Notes: a model not told the origin generated them from the sequence alone. DNA of 64,000 nt from Candidatus Enterovibrio escicola (GCF_002464935.1 NZ_NBYY01000011.1:124001-188000), one strand, 5' to 3'; counted from the first letter of the stretch, positions 1 to 10,869 are shown. Translations and numbers: made by a program.

Positions 1-1
1 A

Positions 2-316
2 CGTCTAATCCAAAAATTGGAAGAGGTAAAACTAAAATTAGACGCGCATCGTATCGAACAGGAAATGATTCTTATGGCACAAAAAACGGATGTCGCAGAA
101 GAGCTAGAGCGACTAGATTCACATGTATCGGAGACGAAGAAAATCTTGGCTCAAGGAGGAGCCTGTGGCCGACGTTTAGATTTCATGATGCAGGAATTAA
201 ACCGTGAATCAAACACATTGGCATCTAAATCCATCAGCACCGAGGTTACTACATCTGGGATCGAATTAAAAGTTCTTATCGAACAGATACGTGAACAAAT
301 CCAGAATATAGAATAA
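2..316 (+). CDS. yicC: YicC-family endoribonuclease, C-terminal part (partial at window edge)
   Basis: The reading frame is open from the left edge to a stop at 314-316 and matches the C-terminal third of YicC/YloC proteins. It shows the conserved RRLDFMMQELNRESNTLASK block and the closing LKVLIEQIREQIQNIE helix. YicC-like proteins are stress-related RNases; the C-terminal DUF1732 part is the most conserved region. The gene enters from outside the window, so length and start cannot be judged. A TTG at 17 is only an internal codon. No frameshift is visible. The next 280 bases hold no gene. Confidence 0.9.
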   Translation, partial: RLIQKLEEVKLKLDAHRIEQEMILMAQKTDVAEELERLDSHVSETKKILAQGGACGRRLDFMMQELNRESNTLASKSISTEVTTSGIELKVLIEQIREQIQNIE

Positions 317-594
317 TAAATTCCTGCCACCTCCATTATAAACACACATGAAGCGCATCATCAATGACTTTATTATATATGCCCCTATAACATCCAACCT
401 TGTCAAGTAATATCCCAAACTATTTGTGTTGTGATATGGGAAGTATTCCAGATTATAAAATCTTAGTTAGAAATTGCAAATTTACACTTGATGTAAAAAA
501 CCTTGTATGGAACAACTAGGGAATGTTGATCTTTGATAAGTTATCTTTAAACAGCAGGGTTACACATTATAATCACTTTATCAGAAAGACCATA

Positions 595-1566
595 ACCTGA
601 GTTACACATAAGAAATGAACTAAATGACTAAGTCTCGATCTGATCGTTTGAAATAACCTATTGATTGTACAATGCCTTGGGCATGAATAACTTAGAGACT
701 GTTTTCGTCGATGTCGACGACTTCTACCAGACTTTCTTCCCTACATGGAAAAAACACCTCATTTCTTCCGGTATCAAACAAAGAAACCATCCTTCTCACC
801 TCTCAGTTAGCAAAGTCATGATGATAGTGATAACTTTCCATCAATCTTAGTATCTCGACTTCAAAACCTATTACATCCACTTTATTTGTCGCTACCTCAC
901 CAACGAATTTCCTAAATTAGTTAGCTACATGAGGATGCTTAAACTCATGCAAGGTGTTCTGATTCAGTTTTATTCTTACCTAACTCACCGTCATGCAAGG
1001 CTGACAGAGATTGCCTTCGTTGATTCGTCCAAGCTACAGGTCTATCACAACCTACGCATTCTCAGACATCAGTTTTTTAAATATACCGCGAAGCAAGGAA
1101 AATTAACTAGGGGGTGGATCTACGGTTTTAAATTACACCTTATTATCAATGACCGAGGTAGCATTATCTCAGTCAAAGTGACGACGGATTACGTGGATGA
1201 TAGAAAGCCTATATCGGAAAGGGTTGACGAGCTTTGGGGTGTTTATACGGAGATAAAGGTTATATCGCTGATCCATTGGAACAGGAACTTGTAAACAAGG
1301 AAATGACAATGATAACGGGTGTCAAAAAACATTAAACCTAAAGTGATAAAACTTTGGAACCACCTGATGCTCCGGAATCTATTTATTATTGAACCCGTTT
1401 TTGACCAACTAAAAAATATATTCCAAATCGTACATCTCGGCACCGCCGTTGTATCAGCTTTATGATCAACTTTCTGGCGGGGCTTATCACGTATTCATTT
1501 CAACTAAAAAAGCAGAACATCAAGATGGATAAGTTTGATAAGCACGCGCTTATGCAGATCTGAGGT
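595..1566 (+). mobile_element. IS982-family element A, decayed full-length copy
   Basis: Both ends are present: ACCTGAG..CATAAG on the left and the inverted match CTTATGCAGATCTGAGGT on the right. The transposase reads in pieces (665-850, 929-1294 and beyond) through stops and shifts: an N-terminal DVDDFYQTFFPTW, then FVDSSKLQVYHN (first DDE aspartate), GFKLHLIINDRGS, and a late block around the catalytic glutamate. The length of 972 bp is usual for IS982. The flanks differ (ACCATA left, TAATTA right), so no target duplication survives. Inactive. Confidence 0.85.
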
Positions 1567-1831
1567 TAATTAAATCAGACCGTTTATCAGGTGTAATACG
1601 ATATCATTTTCAATGGCTGCTACCTGTTATATTGTGGCTGTTAAACTGTTATGAGGGTTTGCAGGGGTAGTGATCTTTTCTACTGTCTCAATTACACTCA
1701 AACTGATTAGAGTTAATAGGTAAGAACTTAAACGAGTGCATACCTTAATAGTGGAAAGTCCATGTGGTTTTAGATACCTCCACTTATAATGTGATACGCG
1801 TTACAAAGAAGGAGTATCTAATATCAAGTAA
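1567..1831. other. Intergenic spacer, no gene seen
   Basis: AT-rich spacer between IS982-A and the 3' end of nfuA. No reading frame, RNA gene or clear terminator was recognised. It starts with TAATTA, the type of sequence IS982 targets elsewhere in the window. Confidence 0.5.
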
Positions 1832-2416
1832 TCAGTAGAAGGAATGCTTACCGTGAGAGTGTTCTGTGATATCACGCACAGAGGTGAGTTCGTCTCGGAA
1901 CTCTTCGAGTAGTTGCTTTTCAATACCATTTTTCAATGTTAAATCTACCATTGAGCAACCGTTACAACCGCCACCAAATTGGATCACAGCGATGCCTTCT
2001 TCAGTGATTTCTATCAGCTGAATGTTGCCTCCATGACCAACTAACTGCGGATTAATTAGCGTTTGAATGACATATTCAACACGCTCAATTAACAAGGCGT
2101 CATCAGCCAATTTGCGTATTTTGGCATTTGGCGCTTTAAGCGTCAACTGAGAGCCAATTTTATCGGTAACAAGATCAATCTCTGCTTCTTCCAGAAAGGG
2201 GAAACTAAGCTCGTCAACATATGCTAAGAATCCGTCAAGAATTAACTCAGTATCGCTAGCTTCAATTGCATCCTCTGGGCAATAAGAAACACCACACTCA
2301 GCATTTTGAGTGCCAGGATTAACTACGAATACGCGGATATTGGTACCTTGTGGTTGCTGCGCCAACAATTTTACGAAATGATTTTGCGCACTTTTTGTAA
2401 TTGTAATTTTAAACAT
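1832..2416 (-). CDS. nfuA: Fe-S biogenesis protein NfuA
   Basis: This 194-residue protein matches NfuA (E. coli 191 aa), a scaffold and carrier that delivers 4Fe-4S clusters to target enzymes under oxidative or iron stress. Residues 1-95 form the degenerate A-type domain; residues 105-185 form the Nfu domain with the cluster-binding CNGC motif at C151 and C154 inside [15 protein letters not shown]. The start ATG at 2414-2416 has an AGGTAGGA-like ribosome site just upstream. In many gammaproteobacteria nfuA lies beside comF/gntX and bioH. Here bioH is 2.6 kb away and the comF position holds an IS nest. The gene appears intact. Confidence 0.97.
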   Translation of the reverse strand: MFKITITKSAQNHFVKLLAQQPQGTNIRVFVVNPGTQNAECGVSYCPEDAIEASDTELILDGFLAYVDELSFPFLEEAEIDLVTDKIGSQLTLKAPNAKIRKLADDALLIERVEYVIQTLINPQLVGHGGNIQLIEITEEGIAVIQFGGGCNGCSMVDLTLKNGIEKQLLEEFRDELTSVRDITEHSHGKHSFY

Positions 2417-2562
2417 AACGTCCTACCTAAATAGTCCAGTACTGTTTTTATAGTTTACGCTTTCTTTTCTGTACTATCACCCCTATATAAACAAAGATAC
2501 TTATTTCATGAATGTATCCTCAAAAAGGCGTGGAACAAACAGTTAACGCTAATGACTTGATC

Positions 2563-2742
2563 TCATTTGTTTAAGTAATAAGCCAAACCTTGTAAGATAG
2601 CATCTATAATGAACACATCATGGTTTAAAACTACAGGATCAGGAACAGGGTCAATTGGAATAAAAAATCTGGGAAATTGGACAGTCGGTACTGGAACATA
2701 ATTCTCTGTTGCTGAAGGATGTAAATGTGTAGCTCGCCCTAT
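2563..2742 (-). other. Unidentified open frame, possible gene remnant
   Basis: A 59-codon open stretch without a recognisable start lies upstream of nfuA, where comF/gntX would be expected. It reads PTVQFPRFFIPIDPVPDPV and ends in AILQGLAYYLNK. The composition looks protein-like (proline-rich, then an amphipathic end), but it does not resemble ComF phosphoribosyltransferase and I do not recognise it. It could be a chance frame. Confidence 0.25.
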
Positions 2743-2810
2743 TTACTTGTTGAGGATACGCGCTAATGCATCAACCAGATAAAAATGAGTCTTGGCTCTG
2801 CCACTTATGG

Positions 2811-2819
2811 AGTAAGATA
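2811..2819. repeat. 9-bp target-site duplication, left copy (AGTAAGATA)
   Basis: Identical to 4780-4788 on the far side of IS5 element a. It proves one original insertion event in single-copy DNA, before IS982-B entered the element. Confidence 0.85.
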
Positions 2820-4779
2820 GACGTTGTTTTAATAATATCTTAACTAATCGCAATTCCTATGATCAGATCATCCCAGAGTTAAGCGGGAGGTTATAATGGG
2901 AAAGGGAAAGCACAAGATCAGCAACTGGAAACAATATAATTAAGCATTAGTAAACCGTGGCTCAGTGATTCTTTGGATAGACGTCGCTTCTATTAAGGCA
3001 TGGCCTTGTCTAAAACATCACGGTTCTCGTGATTGTGGGTTTATATTCTCGGATACCTCAATTGAAACGGCACTGATGGTGAAAGGTATTTTTAAACTCC
3101 CCCTTCGTAGATTATAAAGTTTTCTCAATTCAGTTTTTATGTTGATGAATATCTCGCTGCCCCCCTACATACACCTGCATTAGTAATGCGTTCGAAGACC
3201 GTAAAAGTTAAGTACTGTTTGCCGAGTTGAGGAACTCTCGACCACGTCATTATTGATGCCACAAACCTAAAGGTACACGACGAAGATCAATGGAAAACGC
3301 ATAAACACGATAAGGTGAAGTGATGTATCTAGCGCAAACTTCATCTTGCCGTTGATGTGTCTAGTCATGAAGTTTTACCTAACCTAAGCTGCGCTTAAAA
3401 AATGAACTAAATATCAAAGTCTCGATCTGATCGTTTGAAATAAACTATTGACTGCACAAAGACTTGAGCATGAATAACTTAGATGCTGTTTTCGTGGATG
3501 TCGACGACATCTACCAGACTTTCCTCCCTACATGGAAAAAACACCTAATTTCTTCCGGTATCAAACAATGAAATAAGTCCTCTCGCCTCTCAGTTAGCGA
3601 AGTGATAACTTTCCATCAATTGGGGTATCAAAACTTCAAAACCTATTACATCCACTTTGTTTGTCGCTACCTCACCAATAAATTTCCTGAATTAGTTAGC
3701 TACACGAGGATGCTCACGCTCATGCAAGATATTCTGGTTCAGCTTTGCTCTTACTTCACTCATAGACAGGGATTGCCTTCGTTGATTCGTTCAAGTTACA
3801 GATTTGTCATAACCTACGCATTCTCAAACTTCAGGTTTTTAAAGATACCGATAAGCGAGGAGAAGGAACGATGTGATTGTTCTACGATTCCAAATTACAC
3901 TTTATTATCAATGAGTAAGGTAGTATGATCTCAGTCAAAGTGAGGACGGATAACGTGGATGATAGAAAGCCTGTATTGGAAATAGTTAACAAGCTTTTGG
4001 GGTGGTTCTACGGAGATAAAAGTTATATGTCTGGTCCATTGGAGCGGAAACTTATAGATAAGGGAGTGAAACTGATAACGAGTATGAAAAAAACATGAAA
4101 CCCAAAGTTATGAAACTTTGGAACCACCTGATGCTCCGGAATCGATTTATTATTAAAACCGTTTTTGACCAACTAAAAAAAATATCCTACATCGCACATC
4201 TCGGCACCGCCGTTGTATCAGCTTTATGATCAAATTGCTGGCGGGGGGCTTATCGCATATTCATTTCAACTCAAGGAGCCGAACATCAAGATGACTAGGT
4301 TTGATAAGCAAGCGCTTATGCAGATCTGAGGTTACCTATATTGCTTAATCCATTACAACGAAAGATATAGCAAGTCAGTGCTGATGGAGCCTATGACACA
4401 AGATCATGTCACCACGTACTGAAGAACAAAAGAATAACGCCTACTATTCCATCTCTAAGCACCGCGGAATACTGGGAGGAAGGCTATCCTAGAAATCAAG
4501 CCGTGAAGGCGTTGAAAAAAGACAAACTGGCGGAGTTGGAAAAGGACTGGGGTTATCACAAACACTTATTAGCAAAGACAGCAATGTTTCGCTATAAACA
4601 GTTGCTCGACCCTAAACGCACGCTTCGTAATTACAATGATCAAGTTAGTGAGGCGCTAATAAATGTGAAAGAGATAAACAAAGTTGTAAGACTCAGTATG
4701 CCTGTTCGACAGAAGACAAATTAAGACTGTAAAAATATTGTGATCCGTGCATTATAGGCCTCATTTAATCAGTAACACC
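2820..4779 (+). mobile_element. IS5-family (IS903-like) element a, interrupted by IS982-B
   Basis: The left end GACGTTGTT and right end AACACC bound an IS5/IS903-type transposase. It begins MGKGKHKISNWKQYN and ends in KVVRLSMPVRQKTN (4503-4724). It is broken by stops, by an internal deletion near 3375 and by nested IS982-B. Perfect 9-bp direct repeats AGTAAGATA flank it at 2811-2819 and 4780-4788, the duplication size expected for the IS903 group. The element lies between nfuA and bioH and probably accompanied the loss of comF/gntX. Inactive. Confidence 0.85.
3382..4332 (+). mobile_element. IS982-family element B nested inside IS5 element a
   Basis: 951 bp with ends ACCTAAGCTGCGC and GATCTGAGGT. 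Direct repeats TACCTA flank it at 3376-3381 and 4333-4338, inside IS5 DNA that elsewhere reads CTTACCTATATTGC without interruption. The transposase (3480-4230) keeps recognisable blocks such as the DVDDIYQTFLPTW start and the late region around the catalytic glutamate, but carries several frameshifts and stops. Inactive. Confidence 0.87.
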
Positions 4780-4788
4780 AGTAAGATA
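4780..4788. repeat. 9-bp target-site duplication, right copy (AGTAAGATA)
   Basis: Identical to 2811-2819, directly abutting the AACACC right end of IS5 element a. Confidence 0.85.
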
Positions 4789-5061
4789 TAGTAAGGAAAG
4801 ATATAATCACCAAAGCAGTTCCAATTATCCCATGGCTATAAATTTTTCAGGCTACAGCATAATTATTTATTGGATGGGGTGTTTACAATCTGTACGGCAT
4901 ACAGCGATGAGTAGAGAAAAATATTTATGGCACATATTGAACTCAAGACAATAATGATCTCTATGCTGTGAAACACATAGCGACACATCAGTATAAGAAC
5001 ACGTAAGATAGTGCAGAAAATAAAGGATACCATTGTCCAGTAATACGTTTAGGCAGTGTAA
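4789..5061. other. Spacer upstream of bioH, no gene seen
   Basis: AT-rich DNA between the IS5 right duplication and bioH. It presumably holds the bioH promoter, but no convincing -35/-10 pair or known operator was identified. Confidence 0.4.
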
Positions 5062-5862
5062 ATGACCACTTCACTTCATTGGTATAGATCAGGCCAAGGT
5101 TCTGACATGATTTTTATTCATGGATGGGGGATGAATAGTGCCGTTTGGCAACATCTGCTCCCGTTTCTCACTGCACACTATCGTGTGCATTGTGTCGATC
5201 TGCCTGGCTACGGTTATAGTCAACCCTCAGATGCACTTTCTTTAAAGGATATGGTACAGTGCTTGTTGGAAAATTCAGACCAACCAGCTATTTGGGTTGG
5301 TTGGTCCCTAGGAGGGATAGTAGCCACACAGGTCGCACTTCTTGCACCTGAACGTGTCCAAGGTTTAGTTACCGTAGCAAGCTCCCCTAGATTTCTAGAA
5401 AAACAGGGATGGAGAGGAACAAAACTTCAAGTGCTAGAAGCATTCTTGCAGCAACTAAGCGAGGACTTTATAGGTACAGTTGAGAGATTTATAGAGTTTC
5501 AGGCAATGGGAACCCTAACGGCTCGTCAAGATATAGAATGGTTGAAGAAAGTGGTAGTAGCGCATCCACCACCTCAAACTGAATCTCTAAAAGCTGGATT
5601 CTATATCCTCGGTCACACTGATTTACGTCCACGATTACATGAATTATCAATGCCTTGGTTACAGATCTACGGCCTACTAGATGCCATAGTTCCAGTGAGG
5701 GTAGCGCAAGCAGTTAATATATTGGTACCTCAATCTCAACAGAAAATCTTTGATAATTCAGCACATGCGCCATTTATCTCTCATCCTGAAGATTTTTCAC
5801 AGGTATTATTGTCATTCTGTGGGCAATGCTTACCGGATTTTCACGAGAAAGTATCACAATAA
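5062..5862 (+). CDS. bioH: Pimeloyl-ACP methyl ester carboxylesterase BioH
   Basis: BioH cleaves pimeloyl-ACP methyl ester to pimeloyl-ACP, ending the disguised fatty-acid route that feeds biotin ring assembly. The 266-residue alpha/beta hydrolase (E. coli 256) has the oxyanion-loop HGWGMNSAVW at 20-29 and the nucleophile elbow GWSLGG with Ser82. Asp207 lies in GLLDAIVP and His235 in NSAHAPFISHP, exactly at the E. coli triad positions. No signal peptide or membrane segment is present, so it acts in the cytosol. It points away from nfuA, the usual divergent arrangement, although the intervening comF is gone. Appears intact. Confidence 0.96.
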   Translation: MTTSLHWYRSGQGSDMIFIHGWGMNSAVWQHLLPFLTAHYRVHCVDLPGYGYSQPSDALSLKDMVQCLLENSDQPAIWVGWSLGGIVATQVALLAPERVQGLVTVASSPRFLEKQGWRGTKLQVLEAFLQQLSEDFIGTVERFIEFQAMGTLTARQDIEWLKKVVVAHPPPQTESLKAGFYILGHTDLRPRLHELSMPWLQIYGLLDAIVPVRVAQAVNILVPQSQQKIFDNSAHAPFISHPEDFSQVLLSFCGQCLPDFHEKVSQ

Positions 5863-6286
5863 GGCAGAATGCTGTTAAATTGTAAACTTATACTGCTGAT
5901 ATTCCATATGCCTGTTATTTATGGGGATTATGAAAGACTCCATATGAATATAGGGGACTCTGGATCTTATTGGTATATTGTACACTAAACACATATCTAA
6001 TGACTAATAAATATGCGTCTCAAACATAGCATTTAGAGAGTGAAAAACAGTCTTCTGCGTAATTAACAACCAAGAAAGAGTTAAATGGTGCTGTCATAAG
6101 GAAATGAAAAGAGTTGGAGGTAAGATACCATCTTCTGGTTGCGTTGAGGCATTCACTTACGATATTTTAGTATGGATTACCCCAATGCAGTAAAGACCAA
6201 CGAAGATACTGCGTACACAGCTTGTCAGCTGATATCCAAGTGGGGTAGTACTGGTATGATGTTGTTATTTTGCTGTAGAGATAGGC
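5863..6286. other. Gene-poor stretch after bioH
   Basis: 424 bases with no frame I can assign. It may be eroded coding DNA: tex and greB lie in this part of the neighbourhood in relatives, but I could not align any translation to them. Confidence 0.4.
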
Positions 6287-6436
6287 GGTGTTGATTAAAT
6301 TAGAACTGTAACACACTGATCTCAATCTTTTCTACAGTCTTAATTTATCTTCTGGCGAGCAAGCATACCCAGTCTTATAACTTTGTTCATCTCTTCCACA
6401 TTTGCCAGCGCTTCACTCACTTGAGCATTGTAATTA
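6287..6436 (-). mobile_element. IS5-family element b, 3' end fragment
   Basis: Starts with the IS5 right inverted end (GGTGTTGATTAAATT) and carries the last transposase codons on the minus strand, QVSEALANVEEMNKVIRLG. It is cut at TAATTA (6431-6436), where IS982-C begins. The rest of the IS5 copy is absent on the far side. Confidence 0.8.
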
Positions 6437-7361
6437 ACCTGAGTTGCGCATAAGAAATAAACTAAATACCTTAGTCGAGATCTGATCGTTAGAAAACTAT
6501 TGCCTTTATAAGGACTTGAGCATGAATAACTTAGACGCTGTTTTCGTCGATGTCGACTACTTCTGCCAAATTTCTTCCCCTGCATAGAAAAAACACCTAA
6601 TTTCTTCTGGGATCAAACGAAGAAACAGACCGTCTCGCCTCTTAGTTAGCAAAATAATGACGACAGTTATAACTTTTCATCAATCGGGGTATAGAAACCT
6701 CAAAACCTATTACATCCATTTTGTTTGCCTCTTCCTCACCAACGAATTTCCTGAACTAGTCAGCCACATGAGAATGCTCAAACTCATGTAAGGTGTTTTG
6801 GTTTCGATTTGCTCTTACCTCACTCATTGTCAGGCAAAACCAACAGGAATTACCTTCAGTGATTCGTTTACGATACAGATTTGTCACAATCTACGCATTG
6901 TTAGATATCAGGTTTTTAAAAGTACTTCGAAGCGAGAAAAAGGAACGATGGGGTGGTTCTATGGTTTCAAATTAAACCTTATTATCAATGACCAAAGTGG
7001 CATTATCTCAGTTAAAGTGACGACGACTAACGTGGATAATAGAAAACCTGTGGCAGAAAGGGCCAACGAGCTTTAGGGTGTTTATACGGAGATAAAGGTT
7101 ATATATCTCTGGTCCATTGGAGCGAGAACTTGCAGAAAAGGGAGTGACACTTATAACGGGTGTGCAAAATAATATGCAACCAAGAGTGATGAAACGTTGG
7201 GACCTTCTGATGCTCCGGAAACGATTTATTATTAAAATCGTTCTTGAGCAACTAAAAAACATATCCCAAATCAAGCATTCTTGGCACTGAAATGGGGTAA
7301 GTTTTATTGTCACCCTTATTCCTAGAGTCATTGCTTATTATTGCTTATATAGATCTAAGGT
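6437..7361 (+). mobile_element. IS982-family element C, decayed
   Basis: The left end ACCTGAGTTGCGCATAAG directly follows TAATTA of IS5 fragment b; the right end is eroded to GATCTAAGGT near 7361. Transposase pieces include LNNLDAVF-type N-terminal residues, FSDSFTIQICHN, GWFYGFKLNLIINDQ and NVDNRKPVAERANEL, in different frames. The last part, near 7290-7340, is scrambled. Inactive. Confidence 0.8.
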
Positions 7362-7474
7362 TATATTAGCCTTGGTGGGATCCACCAAAACACACTGAGC
7401 ACGTTGATATGACGACAAATCAACAAGAATTTAATAGCGAGAAATTTCACGCATATGACACCTTAAGTTACTTT

Positions 7475-7990
7475 CCATTTCTATTATCGGAAAAGTTATT
7501 ATGCCCCGAGTAATGAAACTGGATATGCGATGCAAATTAGGTTTCTAAACGAAATCTACGATAAAATTGAAGAGCTGAAAAGCTCGAAGCGAACGGATTT
7601 TATGGTGACCATACGTTATCAGCAAACTACAGTGGTGAATGTACCTCCGAGGTTATGCCATACAAAAAATATATCCATACGATTACGGTAGATAATTGTC
7701 GAGAGTTAGCTCATAACGAAATGATAGAAAAAGATTTGGATGTTGAAATTTACTTTGCACGCCCTTATTCGTTCATCGAAACGATGAAAAAATAAAACAT
7801 GGGTTTTTGAGACAATATGAAAAAAGATAAACTTAAAAATACTCACGGATGGAGATTACCTTTACTCAAATAAGTATTAATCACCGGCTTAAAAAGTATT
7901 TATGGGTTAAACAGCCGGCCGTTCTTTTTAACGAAATGGCATTAGTCACTTGATTGGAAAGTATCGCACTCCAGCCTTAAATTCAGATTC
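7475..7990 (+). mobile_element. IS30-family transposase remnant (C-terminal half)
   Basis: The plus strand encodes HTITVDNCRELAHNEMIEK followed by DVEIYFARPYSF. These match the IS30 core around the second catalytic aspartate (TITxDNGxEFAxHE) and the AxPYxSWERG block before the glutamate. Further on, INHRLKKYLWVKQPAVLF matches the LNxRPRKxLGxKxP end. Several stops and shifts are present. The N-terminal half was not found next to it. Confidence 0.75.
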
Positions 7991-8029
7991 AATGATATAT
8001 AAAAATAATTTGAAGATACGGTCATATAT

Positions 8030-8705
8030 TCAATAAATCTTTCTTTATATAAAACACCTGCTTTTACAAGGTAATCCTCAACGCTATCGCTGCCAGTAAT
8101 GTTACCGGATCTTCGACCTGCTATCTTGAAGATACAAACACGACTTATCAGGCGGGGATAAAAGAGCAGTTTGTTGAACTTACTATGAACAATGCGGATA
8201 TCCTCAACTCCTTTCTAGGACTACACATCAGCATTAAATTAAGTTGTCTAGATTGTATAAAACTTACACCCATCTGTGTAACCATATTCCCTATTGATGA
8301 ACAAAAAGTTATGCTTATCTGCGAAGTAGATGAGCACTAGTATTTCATGGGTAACAAAAATAACCAGCATTGCATAGTATGCTTAAGAGTCTTGATTGAA
8401 GAAAATCATTACGCATGTATTGGTTTGTCTTAGAAGAAAATATTCAATCTAATTTTCAATCAATTATCAACATTTAATGTTACGTTTTGGTACAAGGACT
8501 CTTTCAATGTATACAATATCTCTTCCCGAGAATAAAAAACATTTTTGAACAGTTCTATAACGCAACGCATTGAGAGGGAGAATTTTACCCTCCGTATACG
8601 ATTGAAATGATTCATTCAGAAAACGATTAAATACTCAACTCAACGGAAATGCACGACAAAGTAATCGGTACATTCATTGAACGTGAGTATTATCTTTAAA
8701 GTATA
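8030..8705 (+). mobile_element. IS1-family remnant 1 (insA/insB-like)
   Basis: Broken frames recall both IS1 reading frames. The insA part reads GNPQRYRCQ then NTTYQAGIKEQFVELTMNN. The insB part reads EVDEH, then NVTFWY.DSFNVYN, TQRIER-like residues and a closing STEMHDKVIGTFIEREYYL that matches the IS1 C-terminus (ELHDKVIGxYLxxxxY). A second, diverged copy lies on the minus strand near 13975-14400. Inactive. Confidence 0.7.
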
Positions 8706-8724
8706 ATCAACTTATTGAATACAT

Positions 8725-8795
8725 AACCTGCTGATGCAGGTTTCAACAAGCTTTACTAATGTCATGATCAAGGTATCCTTTTTAGGTGTAAAGAT
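8725..8795 (+). repeat. MITE-like repeat copy 1, left part
   Basis: GCAGGTTTCAACAAGCTTTACTAATGTCATGATCAAGGT matches the left part of the repeats at 43728 and 49901 almost base for base over stretches shorter than 20. The right part of the same copy resumes near 10430, so the copy has been split by the IS5/IS91 block between. Confidence 0.6.
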
Positions 8796-8796
8796 A

Positions 8797-8919
8797 CCGT
8801 TGTTTCCAAAATATCTGAACTAATCGCAATTCCTACGATCAGATCATCATGGAGTTAAGCGGAGATAATGCTATGATCGTAGGAATTGCGATTAGTTCAG
8901 ATATTTTGGAAACAACACC
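8797..8919. repeat. 123-bp palindrome made of two IS5 left ends head to head
   Basis: A 42-base arm at 8800-8841, starting TTGTTTCCAAAATATC, recurs as an exact inverted copy at 8874-8915. About 32 bases between them include ATGGAGTTAAGCGGAG, the IS5 transposase leader. Both outer edges (CGTTGTT / AACAACACC) are IS5 left termini. The unit could arise from an aberrant IS5 transposition and would carry two bindable ends. Confidence 0.85.
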
Positions 8920-8976
8920 CTTCTTAATTACAATGCTCAAGTTAGTGAAGCGTTGGCAAATGTGAAAGCGATAAAC
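8920..8976 (+). mobile_element. IS5-family fragment c, left of IS91 element 1
   Basis: CTTCTTAATTACAATGCTC followed by the QVSEALANVKAINK coding stretch of the IS5 transposase. The sequence continues beyond IS91 element 1 at about 10303 with TTATAAGACTCGGTATGCC, so IS91 entered this IS5 copy. Confidence 0.75.
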
Positions 8977-10302
8977 AAAAACCATATCAATTAACCACTA
9001 TAAGGAAGCAAATTAAATCGAAGAATATACCATGCTTTGAGTGGAAGAGCCGAACCAATTCCATCCCTCGCCCAAAAAACACACATTTTAAGGGATTACG
9101 ACCTGCTACCTCTTCGAAAAGATCTACATAGCTATAGCTGATACGTTTGGTGTAACTCATCATTTCATCCACCAAATTTCCTACTGCCCTCGCTATTACT
9201 TCATACCACTTCCTAAAATTCGCTGTCGCTTGATGGCTATAATATCTCACTCGTTAAAATTCTTTAGGAAAAATGTGCTGAACCAGCCTGCCAACAAATA
9301 CCTAAGCATCCACTGTCTCATACATTTTCAACTTCGTCTTATATGATTGATAGTAATACCTGACTTGATGACCATCATACCCCACTATCCTAGATAAGCC
9401 TATCGGCGAGGATGACAAATATTTGGTTAGGTATCGTATTAACCCTCGGTATCTTTTGCTTGCAACTTTATTTTTATGACCCTTGCTAGGGTAAGTATAG
9501 AAACCATCAGGATAATTAGCCCATAAGGTTCTTATCACATATTGACGAACCGCAAACTCAATCTCCATTAACTTTAGTAAATGTTTTTGCCAAAATTAGC
9601 GTAGCTAAGATAACGATAAATTCTGAAATCTTTTCCAATCTTGGTTTGAAGGAAACAATGCACCTTCAACCAGTATCACTGGTAACTGCGGATTGTAGTT
9701 GCCATTACGACTATGGGTATGGATGAAAACAATGACGGCGATTTCACACGCATCAGACTTAAAGTGCGCCTGAATCAACTCTAATAAGCAGGTTTCCGCC
9801 AAGACCATAAACTCAAAATATAAACGCTTCTGATTGAAGTTATAATAGAAAGGAATACGAAGTTATTCAGGAAATGTTGAGACAACTTGCCCGATAACTC
9901 ACCCTAGGAAATAACCGGACGCCTCTTTTGACCATACTCTCCCGTGCATAACGCTTTCCACATTGCAGACACGCTTTTCCCTTATAACTAAAGTTAACTT
10001 TGTATTGCCCTTCAGCGCAAACAAAGTTTTAGTAAGTGGAAAAGCCATTTTCTGAGCTACCACACTTCAGCATCTTGGCGCTTTCTAAATCATCATAGTC
10101 TGTGTCATGGCGGGGATTACTGAATATAAATATAGCTCGATTCGTAGTAAAAATACGTTTAAAGCGAAGCAGCTTCGATTTGATACCTTTAAAATTCATT
10201 CATGCCTTTTATCTGTTCAATCGTGCTAAATGTTATCACAGAAAGGGACATGCCTTAAGCCATACCACATATAGTTTCTGAAGGGGGAATTTCTAGGTGA
10301 AA
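8977..10302 (-). mobile_element. IS91-family element 1, decayed
   Basis: Minus-strand frames at 9605-9808, 9302-9568 and 8987-9250 give pieces of an IS91 (Y2/HUH) transposase: the EIAVIVFIHTHSRNGNYNPQ region that should hold the metal-binding histidines, then GLIRYLTKYLSSSPIGLSRI and a C-terminal tail. Zinc-finger-like cysteines lie upstream (9930-10080). The 3' end, CATATCAATTAACC, follows AAAC, a decayed GAAC target. IS91 family members insert beside GAAC/CAAG without duplicating target. It sits inside IS5 fragments c and d. Inactive. Confidence 0.8.
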
Positions 10303-10412
10303 AAACAAAATTATAAGACTCGGTATGCCTGTTTACCAGAGGACTAATTAAGACTGTAAAAAAGATTGAGATCAGTTCATTGTAGACTTAATTTAATCAA
10401 CAACACCTGTAA
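10303..10412 (+). mobile_element. IS5-family fragment d, 3' end right of IS91 element 1
   Basis: Continues IS5 fragment c after IS91: TATAAGACTCGGTATGCCTG, the transposase stop region, and the AATCAACAACACC right end. Confidence 0.75.
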
Positions 10413-10429
10413 AGATCTCCATAAAAAGA

Positions 10430-10590
10430 GTTAATACTAAGCATGTCATCATCACATTCGCCCTACTGGAAGGGTATGGTTATACCTATTTTTTTGTTAA
10501 ATCCCCGTAAAACAAACTACTTATTCCTATAAAATTACCTCGAACTGAACACCATGATGACTTCTAAAATCGAGTATCTTCAAATTGTTT
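10430..10590 (+). repeat. MITE-like repeat copy 1, right part
   Basis: Matches the right part of the repeats at 43728-43990 and 49901-50156: GGTATGGTTAT, TTGTTAAATCCCC, TACCTCGAACTGAA and the terminal TCTTCAAATTGTTTTTATA. It completes the copy that begins at 8725. Confidence 0.6.
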
Positions 10591-10869
10591 TTATATAAGC
10601 TCTTTATAATTACCTTGAAGCATATAGAAAAAGAAATTCTCCCTCGGAGATTAAATGTCAGGAGAAATAGTTTGTCGTATCCTAAATTTGTGAACAAAAA
10701 ACGGGAGAGTCGTAATACCTGTAACAGTTTTTCTCTCTCCAAAGCTGTACGTTGATGTTTCATATGCAAGTCAGGCTATACAATCTACGGGATATCTAAG
10801 TAACGTTATGGTCTTCTCGATCAGAGGTGGCTGATCAATATTACTACCACCGGAATAGAAAGGGGTGTT

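Noticed and set aside
6340-6585. 81-codon minus frame spanning an IS5/IS982 junction
   Set aside because: It is a chance fusion across two elements; only the IS5 end part is meaningful.
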